DNA of 37,413 bases from the NCBI GenBank assembly GCA_022784505.1, contig JALFUQ010000076.1:1-37413 (forward strand), read 5' to 3'. The notes under the pieces are model-generated. The model had not been told where the DNA came from. It made no database searches and saw only the letters and a program-made list of their open reading frames with translations. A program made the translations under genes and the position numbers. This document shows, piece by piece, positions 24,005-31,378 of this stretch (its first letter is position 1; every line of letters begins with the position of its first letter). This DNA comes from Bacillota bacterium. Lineage in GTDB: Bacteria > Bacillota > Clostridia > Oscillospirales > Oscillospiraceae.

Positions 24005-24304
24005 GTGCGTATTCTACAAACGCCGGGCGGCACAATCCTCTACTTTGCACATGAGCAGCTTGAGATGCTGACAGTCGACAAGGATACACTGCACGAAAAG
24101 CAAAAGCTCGCCATCGTCATGGCTGACCGGATATACAACGGCAAGTGGTACTCCGCCCTCACCGACGCGCTCGTCACCTTCGGCGGGAGCGACTACGATC
24201 AGGCACAGGCGGCAGGTTTCATAAATCTCTGGGGCATGCCGACCAAAGTTGAGGATCTCCTCGGTGACGCGACCGAAGTCTATCGCGGCAGCTTTGAATA
24301 TTGA
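24005..24304 (+). pseudogene. argG: Decayed 3' fragment of argininosuccinate synthase
   Basis: About 100 codons in one frame resemble the C-terminal part of ArgG (normally about 400 residues). The stretch TPGGTILYFAHEQLE, then DTLHEKQKLAI, ADRIYNGKWYS and finally AAGFINLWGMPTKV are in the right order. Between WYSALTDAL and VTFGGSDYDQ the expected roughly 50-residue section (with a VTG...KLYKGN-type core) is absent, so there is also an internal in-frame deletion. No start codon with a ribosome site and no upstream ArgG domain exist; homology begins right after the second tRNA-end repeat. A perfect terminator follows. It is unlikely to make a functional enzyme. Confidence 0.75.
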
Positions 24305-24308
24305 CAGC

Positions 24309-24344
24309 AAAACAAGCCATCCCCTGCAGGGGATGGCTTGTTTC
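24309..24344 (+). terminator. Terminator after the argG relic
   Basis: Perfect 15-base stem AAACAAGCCATCCCC and its complement with a TGCA loop and flanking T-run; presumably the original argG terminator. Confidence 0.85.
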
Positions 24345-24350
24345 ATCGTG

Positions 24351-24382
24351 TAAAAAAAAGCAGCGGCGTGAGCCGCTGCTTG
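24351..24382 (-). terminator. Terminator of the symporter gene
   Basis: On the minus strand, stem AGCAGCGGC/GCCGCTGCT with a TCAC loop and a run of eight Ts, just after the stop at 24393. Confidence 0.88.
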
Positions 24383-24392
24383 AATGCTTTGA

Positions 24393-25832
24393 TTAGAAGA
24401 AGTAAGAGGTGATCTGGCCGTAGAGAACGACGAGCATACCGATCGGGGTGATGAACTTATAGCAGATGTTGAAGAAGGCCTTGCCCCAGAACTTGCATCC
24501 GGATGACTCACACTCTTCAACCACAAAGTCCATCTTCCAGATCCAGCCTATCGCAAACGCCATGATCATTGCGCCGACAGGCATCAGAATACCCTCGGAC
24601 AGCATATCATAGAAGTCGAGCCAGCAGTCGTTCCAGCCCTTTACTGCGTCGGTCATGCCGAACAGCTCAGCGGGAGTGGGGAGCGTTGCACCGCCTGCAA
24701 CACCGGCACCGATACCGTCAAGTGCGTTGGGCAGAGCAAAGATGGCAACGAGGATAGCGAAGACGATAACGATCTTGCGGCGGTTGGGAGCCTTGCCTGC
24801 CTCAACATTGCGGTCAACACGGGAGGAGGTCAGAGCCTCGAGCAGGGACATGGAGGAAGAAATTGCTGCGATGAAAACGAGGAAGTAGAACAGGAAGCCC
24901 ATGAGATTGCCGATGAAGCCGCCCATGTTGTGGAATACCATCTGCATGGACTGGAACAGCAGGCCGGGGCCGCCTTTGGTGTTGCCATCGAGGAATGCGT
25001 AGCATGCGGGCATAACGATCATGCCGGCCATGATTGCAACGAGGGTATCCATGACGACGATGATGACTGCGTTCTTCTGGATCTTTTCCTTCTTGTTCAG
25101 GTAAGAGCCGTAGGTGATTATAGCGCCCATGCCGAGCGACAGCGAGAAGAACATCTGACCTGCCGCAGTCTTGAGAACGGTGAGGAAGTCAGTCTTGAGA
25201 GGCTCAATGTTGAAGCCGAACATGAACTGGTAGCCGCCCATTGCGCCGGGCTGAACAGCGACATAAACGATAACAATGAGGAGGATAACGAACAGGCAGG
25301 GCATACCGATGTTGCAGAACTTCTCGATACCGCCGCCGATGCCTGCCGCAACGATGACTGCATTGATTACGATGAAGATGAGGGTCCAAATGACCATCGA
25401 GGTTCCGTTGGTAGTAAAGACGCCGAAGTAGGTGGAAATGTCGGCAACACCCCAGGTGTCAACGCCGAACATAGCAAGCAGGTAGCCGCATGCGTAACGC
25501 ATGACCATGCCGCCGAGAACCATGTAGAAGCAGAGGATCAGGAACGGGCAGGCAAGCGCCATGTAGCCGAGGAAGGTGAACTTCTTGCTGAGCTTGCGGT
25601 ATGCTGCGATGGGGCTCAGGCCGGTCTTACGACCGATGACGAGCTCGCCGACCATGACTGCAATGCCGATGAAGATTGCGAGAACGAGATAGATGAGAAG
25701 GAATGCGAAGCCGCCATTCATACCCATTTTGTACGGGAAGCCCCAAATATTGCCCAAACCGACTGCGGAACCGACAGCAGCCATGATAAAGCCAAAATTG
25801 GAAGCAAATCCCTCACGATTTGTTTTTTCCAT
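24393..25832 (-). CDS. Sodium:neurotransmitter symporter (SNF/NSS) family transporter
   Basis: A 479-residue LeuT-fold transporter with about 12 spans. The first-span signature FIMAAVGSAVGLGNIWGFPYK (N at about 28, G-N-I-W-G-F-P) is the sodium/substrate site of the family. Further marks are GGGIEKFCNIGMP, GQMFFSLSLGMGAIITYGSYL and the SMSLLEALTSS segment with the sodium-coordinating serines. Bacterial relatives import amino acids (for example tyrosine, tryptophan or leucine) with sodium, but the substrate here is not decidable. It is monocistronic, with a good AAAAGGAG ribosome site and a strong terminator. Confidence 0.93.
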   Translation of the reverse strand: MEKTNREGFASNFGFIMAAVGSAVGLGNIWGFPYKMGMNGGFAFLLIYLVLAIFIGIAVMVGELVIGRKTGLSPIAAYRKLSKKFTFLGYMALACPFLILCFYMVLGGMVMRYACGYLLAMFGVDTWGVADISTYFGVFTTNGTSMVIWTLIFIVINAVIVAAGIGGGIEKFCNIGMPCLFVILLIVIVYVAVQPGAMGGYQFMFGFNIEPLKTDFLTVLKTAAGQMFFSLSLGMGAIITYGSYLNKKEKIQKNAVIIVVMDTLVAIMAGMIVMPACYAFLDGNTKGGPGLLFQSMQMVFHNMGGFIGNLMGFLFYFLVFIAAISSSMSLLEALTSSRVDRNVEAGKAPNRRKIVIVFAILVAIFALPNALDGIGAGVAGGATLPTPAELFGMTDAVKGWNDCWLDFYDMLSEGILMPVGAMIMAFAIGWIWKMDFVVEECESSGCKFWGKAFFNICYKFITPIGMLVVLYGQITSYFF

Positions 25833-25936
25833 TGCTTTCTCTCCTTTTGTGATTTAAATACCTTTACCCGTGATGCCACGGAAGCAACCCGGTGCATGTT
25901 AATTCCAAATCAACAAGCCACCAAATTTATAAATAG

Positions 25937-25965
25937 ACTTTACACTATATTCACACTTTTTTCAA
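25937..25965 (-). promoter_or_regulatory. Candidate promoter of the symporter gene
   Basis: On the minus strand, -35 TTGAAA (25960-25965), 17 bases, -10 TAAAGT (25937-25942). Both boxes and the spacing are identical to the pta promoter at 28478-28506. Confidence 0.5.
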
Positions 25966-26221
25966 TACTTTTGAGCTGTTTAAATATTAACTTTCGCTTT
26001 ACTTCGATAAAGTTTTATGCACTTTTGACAACATTAACGCTTTTCATATGGGTATTATGACTAATTATGACGCTTTTGTACTTTACATCGTATCATCTTT
26101 GCCAATTTATTGTTGAAATTCTCGACTCAAATGTTAACGAAAATTCACACTTGTGTTAAGCGTCTTTGCACTCCGCACATCGTTCGTATTAAGATTTTTT
26201 ATGAATTATTTCTTGCCGCAC

Positions 26222-26249
26222 TTGATTTTTTGAATTTATATTGTAAAAT
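26222..26249 (+). promoter_or_regulatory. Candidate promoter of the phosphoribosyltransferase gene
   Basis: -35 TTGATT (26222-26227), 16 bases, -10 TAAAAT (26244-26249). Confidence 0.5.
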
Positions 26250-26268
26250 AATAATGTTTTTACTACGG

Positions 26269-26307
26269 TCGCCGTGTCCGCTAATCACGGCAGGCTGCCA
26301 TGCAGCA
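26269..26307 (+). promoter_or_regulatory. Two leader hairpins ahead of the phosphoribosyltransferase
   Basis: GCCGTG/CACGGC with a nine-base loop is followed by GCTGC/GCAGC with a three-base loop, ending a few bases before the GGAG ribosome site. Together they could gate translation. They fit no riboswitch class I recognise. Confidence 0.4.
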
Positions 26308-26322
26308 GAATGGAGATATATA

Positions 26323-26883
26323 ATGACTTACGAAATGGACATTGCCGGCTTAAAGCGCGAGCTTCCCCTGTGCAAGGTCACCGACGACCTGTACATCGGA
26401 GCATTTGTCATGTTCGGTGATGTTGAGCTCACTGTACACTGCGCAGCAGAACTTTTAAAGCGCGCACCCGAGTATGACTACATAATTGCTCCCGAGGCAA
26501 AGGCCATTCCCCTGCTTTACGAGATGGCTCGTCAGAGCGGCGCAGAGAAGTACTTCCTCGCAAGAAAGGTCCCCAAGGCCTACATGACCGGAGTTTTTGA
26601 GGTCTCCGTCAAGTCCATCACCACCATGAGCGTGCAGAGACTTATCATCGACACCGCAGATGCGGAGCTTATAAAGGGCAAGCGTATGCTCATCGTCGAC
26701 GATGTCATTTCCACCGGTGAGAGCCTGCGCGCGATGGAAAAGCTCGTCACCGCAGCCGGCGGCATCATCGTCGGCAGAATGGCGGTTCTCGCCGAGGGCG
26801 ACGCTGCCGACAGAGACGATATCATCACCCTCGCTCCCCTGCCCGTGTTCAATCCCGACGGCACGGTCAAGGAAAGAAAGTAA
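26323..26883 (+). CDS. Phosphoribosyltransferase family protein (adenine PRT-like)
   Basis: A 186-residue type I phosphoribosyltransferase. The PRPP-binding loop is seen as RMLIVDDVISTGESLRAM (about 123-140). Earlier, YDYIIAPEAKAIPLLYEMA and FLARKVPKAYM correspond to the substrate and pyrophosphate loops of adenine phosphoribosyltransferases. It would join a purine base to PRPP, in line with deoD and the nucleoside importer nearby, but xanthine or other base use is possible. The ATG at 26323 has GGAG seven bases ahead; the frame is open to 26110 without a start signal. Confidence 0.82.
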   Translation: MTYEMDIAGLKRELPLCKVTDDLYIGAFVMFGDVELTVHCAAELLKRAPEYDYIIAPEAKAIPLLYEMARQSGAEKYFLARKVPKAYMTGVFEVSVKSITTMSVQRLIIDTADAELIKGKRMLIVDDVISTGESLRAMEKLVTAAGGIIVGRMAVLAEGDAADRDDIITLAPLPVFNPDGTVKERK

Positions 26884-26892
26884 TTTTATGCT

Positions 26893-26935
26893 TAATGAAA
26901 AAGGACTTCCTATTTGGAAGTCCTTTTTTCATTAA
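26893..26935. terminator. Bidirectional terminator shared with the end of tadA
   Basis: Stem AATGAAAAAGGACTTCC against its complement with a TATTT loop and one bulged base, A- and T-runs on both sides. The tadA stop codon (26910-26912) is in the loop, so the last codons of tadA are written in one arm of the stem. Confidence 0.88.
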
Positions 26936-27365
26936 AAAAGTTTTTTAATAATTCTGCCGACTGCTGCGCCTTCACGCCACCGAACACGGCCGGCTTGTGC
27001 CCGTAGCGCTCCTCAAAGAGGTTTATGACGCTGCCGCACGAGCCTGTGTTCTCGTCCTTTGTGCCGAACACGACCGTCGGTATCCGTGAATTTATGATCC
27101 CGCCTGCGCACATTGGGCAAGGCTCGAGCGTAACGAATATCGTACAGCCGCTCAAGCGCCAGTCGCCGACCGCATCACAAGCCATACGGATGGCCTCGAT
27201 CTCGGCATGAGCCGAAGCGTCGTGCTCCTCCTCGCGGCGATTTCGCCCGCTGCCGATAATTTTGCCGTTTGCGTCAGCTATCACGCAGCCGACCGGCACC
27301 TCGCCTGCGTTGCCTGCCTCGCGGGCAAGAGCGAGCGCTAGCTCCATGTATTCTTCCCTGTCCAT
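26910..27365 (-). CDS. tadA: tRNA-specific adenosine deaminase
   Basis: A 151-residue zinc deaminase that makes inosine at the wobble position of tRNA-Arg(ACG). The catalytic HAEIEAI (about 53-59) and the zinc motif PCPMCAGGI (about 82-90) are intact, as is the VPVGCVI strand. The ATG at 27365 follows AAGGAG by seven bases. The last five residues, KRTSK, are encoded inside the transcription terminator. A terminator for pta sits only about 15 bases upstream of the start. Confidence 0.95.
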   Translation of the reverse strand: MDREEYMELALALAREAGNAGEVPVGCVIADANGKIIGSGRNRREEEHDASAHAEIEAIRMACDAVGDWRLSGCTIFVTLEPCPMCAGGIINSRIPTVVFGTKDENTGSCGSVINLFEERYGHKPAVFGGVKAQQSAELLKNFFNEKRTSK

Positions 27366-27378
27366 CCGTTACTCCTTG

Positions 27379-27412
27379 CAAAACAGGCAGAGCATCGGCT
27401 CTGCCTGTTTTC
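27379..27412 (-). terminator. Terminator of pta
   Basis: Perfect 14-base stem AAAACAGGCAGAGC and complement with a four-base loop, T-run TTTT on the minus strand. It lies between the pta stop and the tadA ribosome site. Confidence 0.85.
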
Positions 27413-27431
27413 ATTATTATAATTGTATCTA

Positions 27432-28430
27432 TTACTTGAGTGCTGCGGTGATGATGGACATCTGGTAAACGTCCTCAGCATTGCAGCCGCGGCTCAGGTC
27501 ATTGATAGGAGCATTCAGGCCCTGGAGAATAGGACCGTATGCTGCAAAGCCGCCAAGGCGTGCTGCGATCTTATAGCCGATGTTGCCGGACTGGATCTCG
27601 GGGAAGATGAAGGTGTTTGCATAGCCTGCAACGGGGCTGCCGGGGAACTTGAGCTGGCCGACAACAGGAGAAACGGCAGCGTCAAACTGCATCTCGCCGT
27701 CGAGCTTGAGCTCGGGAGCGAGCTTCTTTGCTTCCTCGGTGGCGTTGCGAACGAGGTCGACATTTGGGCCCTTGCCGCTGCCCTTGGTGGAGTAAGACAG
27801 CATCGCGACCTTCGGATCGATGCCAAAGACCTTTGCGGTCTCGGCGGTTGCAACTGCGACCTCTGCAAGCTTCTGCGCTGCGGTAAAGGTGACATTGCCT
27901 TCCTTGTCGACGGTGTCCTGATAGTCGATGTTGATGGCGCAGTCGCCCATTGCGAGGGTCTCGTCGCCGCGGATCATGATAAAGCAGGAGGACACGAGGT
28001 GTGCGCCCTTCTTGGTCTTGACAAGCTGAAGTGCGGGACGAACCGTGTCAGCGGTGGAGTAAGTTGCGCCGCCGAGCAGGCAGTCAGCAACGCCCATCTT
28101 GACGAGCATGGTGCCGAAGTAGTTGCCCTTTCTAAGAGCTGCTCGGCAATCCTCAGCGCTCATCTTGCCCTTGCGCAGAGCGACCATTTCCTCGACCATT
28201 GCGTCCATGCCCTCGTAGGTCAGGGGATCAAGGATCTCAAGGCCGTCGATATCGAAGCCGCCCTTTGCGGCAGCTGCCTTGACCTCATCGACATTGCCGA
28301 CGAGAATGGGGGTCAGAAAGCCTTCCTTCTTGAGCCTTGCAGCAGACTCGAGTATGCGTGCATCGTGACCTTCGGTGTAAACGATCTTGCGGGGATCATT
28401 CTTCAGAATTTCAACGAGATTTTCAAACAT
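27432..28430 (-). CDS. pta: Phosphate acetyltransferase
   Basis: A 332-residue enzyme interconverting acetyl-CoA and acetyl phosphate, the standard length for the short Pta. Marks are IVYTEGHDARIL, the middle GVADCLLGGATYSTADTVRPALQ, FGIDPKVAMLSYSTKGSG and the C-terminal FIFPEIQSGNIGYKIAARLGG. In a fermentative anaerobe it feeds acetate kinase to make ATP; no ackA is adjacent here. The ATG at 28430 follows GGAGGA at 28438-28443 (minus strand). It is divergent from the XRE regulator. Confidence 0.95.
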   Translation of the reverse strand: MFENLVEILKNDPRKIVYTEGHDARILESAARLKKEGFLTPILVGNVDEVKAAAAKGGFDIDGLEILDPLTYEGMDAMVEEMVALRKGKMSAEDCRAALRKGNYFGTMLVKMGVADCLLGGATYSTADTVRPALQLVKTKKGAHLVSSCFIMIRGDETLAMGDCAINIDYQDTVDKEGNVTFTAAQKLAEVAVATAETAKVFGIDPKVAMLSYSTKGSGKGPNVDLVRNATEEAKKLAPELKLDGEMQFDAAVSPVVGQLKFPGSPVAGYANTFIFPEIQSGNIGYKIAARLGGFAAYGPILQGLNAPINDLSRGCNAEDVYQMSIITAALK

Positions 28431-28477
28431 TTTAAATTTTCCTCCATATTCGCATCTTGTGCTAATATTACCTCTAA

Positions 28478-28506
28478 ACTTTATCACTACTGCGAAAATT
28501 TTTCAA
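28478..28506 (-). promoter_or_regulatory. Promoter of pta
   Basis: On the minus strand, -35 TTGAAA (28501-28506), 17 bases, -10 TAAAGT (28478-28483). It lies 20 bases back-to-back with the XRE promoter. Confidence 0.6.
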
Positions 28507-28525
28507 GTATTTAGACCTATTTCTA

Positions 28526-28554
28526 TTTACAAACTGCAAAATGGCAGATATAAT
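28526..28554 (+). promoter_or_regulatory. Promoter of xre-lepA
   Basis: -35 TTTACA (28526-28531), 17 bases, perfect -10 TATAAT (28549-28554). Confidence 0.75.
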
Positions 28555-28564
28555 ATACAAACTG
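28528..28564 (+). promoter_or_regulatory. Direct-repeat operator candidate of the XRE regulator
   Basis: TACAAACTG occurs twice, at 28528-28536 (over the -35) and at 28556-28564 (just after the -10), 28 bases apart start to start. A dimeric regulator binding both would block the promoter. Confidence 0.5.
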
Positions 28565-28589
28565 TAATCACTTGTACGGAGAAATATAA

Positions 28590-28904
28590 ATGGAGAATCA
28601 GAAAACTTTCGCAAAAAACCTGTCCGAATTAAGACGCAGAAGCGGGCTGAGTCAGCGCAAAGCAGCCGCCGACCTTAAAATCAGTCAGGCGCTGCTGAGC
28701 CACTACGAAAACGGTGCACGCGAGCCGGGGCTGGGCTTTGTGTGCCGCGTCTGCGATTATTATAATGTTACCGCCGACTATCTGCTCGGCCGCTCGTCCA
28801 ACCCCAACGGCATCGACCGCAGTGCCGACGTCACCAAGGCGTTTATCGGCGAGCTGAGGGTGCTTGCAAACAAGGCTGAGGCTGCTCTGGAGGAATTGCT
28901 GTGA
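28590..28904 (+). CDS. XRE-family helix-turn-helix regulator
   Basis: A 104-residue DNA-binding protein. The helix-turn-helix fills residues about 8-65 ([34 protein letters not shown]), with the family ending [13 protein letters not shown]-terminal helix (about 78-104, [24 protein letters not shown]) probably dimerises. The ATG at 28590 has GGAG about eight bases ahead. Its stop overlaps the lepA start (GTGA), so the two are translationally coupled. Direct repeats over its promoter suggest autoregulation, perhaps also affecting divergent pta. Confidence 0.88.
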   Translation: MENQKTFAKNLSELRRRSGLSQRKAAADLKISQALLSHYENGAREPGLGFVCRVCDYYNVTADYLLGRSSNPNGIDRSADVTKAFIGELRVLANKAEAALEELL

Positions 28905-30706
28905 TAAATCAGGATCATATAAGGAACTTTTCGATAATCGCTCACATCGACCACGGCAAGTCCACGCTTTCCGACAGGCTCATCGAGCTGTGCGGTGCGG
29001 TCGAGGAGCGCATCATGGAGGATCAGATCCTCGACAACATGGATCTTGAGCGTGAGCGCGGCATCACCATCAAGGCACGGGCCGTCGGTCTTAACTACAA
29101 AGCCAAGGACGGTGAGACCTATGTGCTGAACCTCATCGACACCCCGGGCCATGTCGACTTCAACTATGAGGTCAGCCGCTCGCTGGCGGCGTGCGAGGGT
29201 GCGGTGCTCGTTGTCGACGCCTCACAAGGCGTTGAGGCGCAGACGCTCGCAAACACCTACCTTGCGCTGGATGCCGACCTTGAGATACTGCCCGTCATTA
29301 ACAAGATAGACCTCCCTGCCGCCGACCCCGAGCGGGTCAAGCACGAGATCGAGGATATCATCGGCATTCCCGCCATGGATGCGCCCGAAATCAGCGCAAA
29401 AAACGGCATCAACGTCGAGGCCGTGCTTGACGATATCGTGAATAATGTCCCCGCCCCCAGCGGTGACCCCGATGCGCCCCTGAAAGCGCTCATCTTCGAC
29501 AGTATATATGATAGCTACCGCGGCGTCATCGTGTTCATGCGCCTTGTTGACGGCAAGGTGCGTAAGGACACGGAGGTGCTGTTGAAGTCCACCGGCGCAC
29601 GCTATAAGGTGCTCGAGGTCGGGCATATGCGTCCGATCGGTCTTGAGCCCTGTGCCGAGCTTTCCGCAGGCGATGTCGGATATTTCACCGCCAGCATCAA
29701 AAATGTCGCCGACACGCAGGTGGGCGACACCGTGACCGAGGCATCGAGGCCCTGCGCCGATGCTCTGCCCGGCTACCGCCCCGCCCGTGCGATGGTCTAC
29801 TGCGGCATATACACCGAGGACGGCAGCAAGTACCCCGACCTGCGTGATGCGCTGGAAAAGCTTCAGCTCAACGACGCTTCCCTGTCGTTTGAGCCGGAAA
29901 GCTCGGTCGCACTCGGCTTCGGCTTTCGCTGCGGCTTCCTCGGAATGCTGCACATGGAGGTCATTCAGGAGCGCCTGGAGCGTGAGTTTGACCTTGAGCT
30001 CGTCACCACCCTGCCGAGCGTAATTTATAAAGTCATCAAAACCGACGGCAGCGTTGTCATGGTCGACAACCCGCACAATTACCCCGATCCTGCGAACATT
30101 GAGCACGCCGAGGAGCCGTATGTCAAGGTGTCGATCATCACGCCCAACGACTATGTCGGCAATATCATGCCCCTGTGTCAGGACAGGCGCGGCGAGTACA
30201 AGGACATGCAGTATCTTGACTCGAACCTTGTCGAGCTGCGCTACGACATGCCGCTAAACGAGATAATCTACGACTTTTTCGATACCCTCAAGGCACGCAC
30301 CAAGGGCTACGCCTCGCTCGACTATGAGCTGAGCGAGTATAAGCCGTCCGAGCTTGTGAAGGTCGATCTGCTGCTTAACGGCGATCAGGTCGATGCGCTC
30401 AGCTTCATTGCGCACAAGGACAAAGCCTACGCCCGCGCAAGGAAGCTTTGCGAAAAGCTCAAGGACAACATCCCCCGCCAACTGTTCGAGGTACCCATTC
30501 AGGCGGCCATCGGCGGCAAGATAATCGCCCGCGAGACGGTCAAGGCCATGCGCAAGGATGTTCTTGCCAAGTGCTACGGCGGCGATATCACCCGTAAAAA
30601 GAAGCTTTTGGAAAAGCAGAAAGAGGGCAAAAAGAAGATGCGCCAGCTCGGCACGGTCTCAATCCCGACCGAAGCCTTCCTCGCCGTCCTCAAGCTCGAT
30701 GAATAA
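28901..30706 (+). CDS. lepA: Elongation factor 4 (LepA)
   Basis: A 601-residue translational GTPase that acts on stalled or mistranslocated ribosomes and in initiation. G-motifs: [12 protein letters not shown] (G1), RGITIKA (G2), DTPGHVDF (G3), NKIDLP (G4). Domain II, the EF-G-like domains III and V, and the LepA-specific C-terminal domain follow (ending [18 protein letters not shown]). The full length is as usual. The start is GTG at 28901, overlapping the XRE stop by four bases, with GGAGGA inside the XRE coding end. Confidence 0.96.
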   Translation: MINQDHIRNFSIIAHIDHGKSTLSDRLIELCGAVEERIMEDQILDNMDLERERGITIKARAVGLNYKAKDGETYVLNLIDTPGHVDFNYEVSRSLAACEGAVLVVDASQGVEAQTLANTYLALDADLEILPVINKIDLPAADPERVKHEIEDIIGIPAMDAPEISAKNGINVEAVLDDIVNNVPAPSGDPDAPLKALIFDSIYDSYRGVIVFMRLVDGKVRKDTEVLLKSTGARYKVLEVGHMRPIGLEPCAELSAGDVGYFTASIKNVADTQVGDTVTEASRPCADALPGYRPARAMVYCGIYTEDGSKYPDLRDALEKLQLNDASLSFEPESSVALGFGFRCGFLGMLHMEVIQERLEREFDLELVTTLPSVIYKVIKTDGSVVMVDNPHNYPDPANIEHAEEPYVKVSIITPNDYVGNIMPLCQDRRGEYKDMQYLDSNLVELRYDMPLNEIIYDFFDTLKARTKGYASLDYELSEYKPSELVKVDLLLNGDQVDALSFIAHKDKAYARARKLCEKLKDNIPRQLFEVPIQAAIGGKIIARETVKAMRKDVLAKCYGGDITRKKKLLEKQKEGKKKMRQLGTVSIPTEAFLAVLKLDE

Positions 30707-30713
30707 AGTTTTC

Positions 30714-30746
30714 GCCCACCGTGCAAACGCACGGTGGGCATTGTTA
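30714..30746 (+). terminator. Terminator of xre-lepA
   Basis: An 11-base perfect stem GCCCACCGTGC/GCACGGTGGGC with an AAAC loop; the following T-run is weak (ATTGTTATG). Confidence 0.7.
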
Positions 30747-30838
30747 TGTCTTAAATTGTATGTTAAGCTGAATTTGAAAAAAGTTTGATCCTTTTTGCGA
30801 TAGCTGCGTTTATATATTCGAAGGCAGGAGGTGAGCAG

Positions 30839-31378
30839 GTGGAGGACGCAATACTGATACGGCGGATAAAGCAGGGCGACGAGTCGGCGTTTGGCGCTCT
30901 TGTGCGGCGGCACTATCGGAACATTTACGCCTTTTGCTATCGCCGCTGCGGTGATGCCGCCCTTGCCGCCGACCTCACGCAGGAGGTGTTTCTCAGGCTC
31001 GTCACCGCCGTGGGACGCTACTCGGTGACCGGCAAATTTACAAACTACCTGTTTACTATCGCTGTCAACGTCTGCAACGACCATTACCGCCGCAAAAAGC
31101 CCGAGAGTGTGCCGCTCACGGAGGACACCGCCGTGTCCGACGGAGCGGAGACGCAGGCGCTCAAAAACGACAGTGTGGAAAATATCCGCCGCGCACTTGC
31201 GCTGCTGCCGGACGAGCAGCGGGACGCCGTAATACTGCGCTACTGGCACGACATGAAGCTTCGTGACATTGCCGCCGTCACCGGCGTTTCGACGGCAACG
31301 GCGAAATCCCGCCTGCGGCTGGGGATGGAAAAGCTGCGCAGACTGCTTGAATCGGAGGGAGAAGGCTATGGATATTAA
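30839..31378 (+). CDS. ECF-type sigma-70 family RNA polymerase sigma factor
   Basis: A 179-residue extracytoplasmic-function sigma factor with only regions 2 and 4. Region 2 spans about 8-80 (GDESAFGALVRRHYRNIYAFCYRRC, LTQEVFLRLV, FTNYLFTIAVNVCNDHYRRKK). Region 4 spans about 115-172 (LLPDEQRDAVILRYWHDMKLRDIAAVTGVSTATAKSRL). The start is GTG at 30839 behind a near-perfect AGGAGGTGA; the upstream extension has no ribosome site. It ends 11 bases into the next gene. Its operon encodes a membrane protein and an ABC transporter, so it may control that operon. Neither a zinc-finger anti-sigma gene nor a classical partner is present. Confidence 0.9.
   Translation: MEDAILIRRIKQGDESAFGALVRRHYRNIYAFCYRRCGDAALAADLTQEVFLRLVTAVGRYSVTGKFTNYLFTIAVNVCNDHYRRKKPESVPLTEDTAVSDGAETQALKNDSVENIRRALALLPDEQRDAVILRYWHDMKLRDIAAVTGVSTATAKSRLRLGMEKLRRLLESEGEGYGY

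Larger units (their letters stand above)
25833..26322. other. 490-base AT-rich intergenic region between divergent genes
   Basis: I find no supported gene here. It holds a promoter for the minus-strand symporter, a small hairpin (CCGTG/CACGG, near 25869-25882 on the minus-strand leader), a promoter for the plus-strand phosphoribosyltransferase and two hairpins in that gene's leader. The middle 25970-26220 is AT-rich with no recognisable motif. Confidence 0.6.

Noticed and set aside
23645..24033. Small open frames over the tRNA-Leu and its repeat
   Set aside because: They translate the tRNA and terminator sequences themselves, as shown by cloverleaf and hairpin; they are not genes.
25861..25910. 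T-box or glycine riboswitch before the symporter gene
   Set aside because: Only one five-pair hairpin is present; the T-box GGTGG core and the glycine aptamer core are absent.
28778..29152. Minus-strand open frames across xre and lepA
   Set aside because: They are shadows of strongly conserved plus-strand genes in GC-biased codons; no ribosome site.
30785..30814. TTGATC-18-TTTATA as the sigma/ABC operon promoter
   Set aside because: Both boxes are weak and the spacer is long; an ECF-type self-promoter would look different. I could not assign a promoter with confidence.
30779..30838. Upstream in-frame extension of the ECF sigma factor (hydrophobic 18-residue leader)
   Set aside because: The leader is not expected on a sigma factor, and a near-perfect ribosome site sits just before the GTG at 30839.
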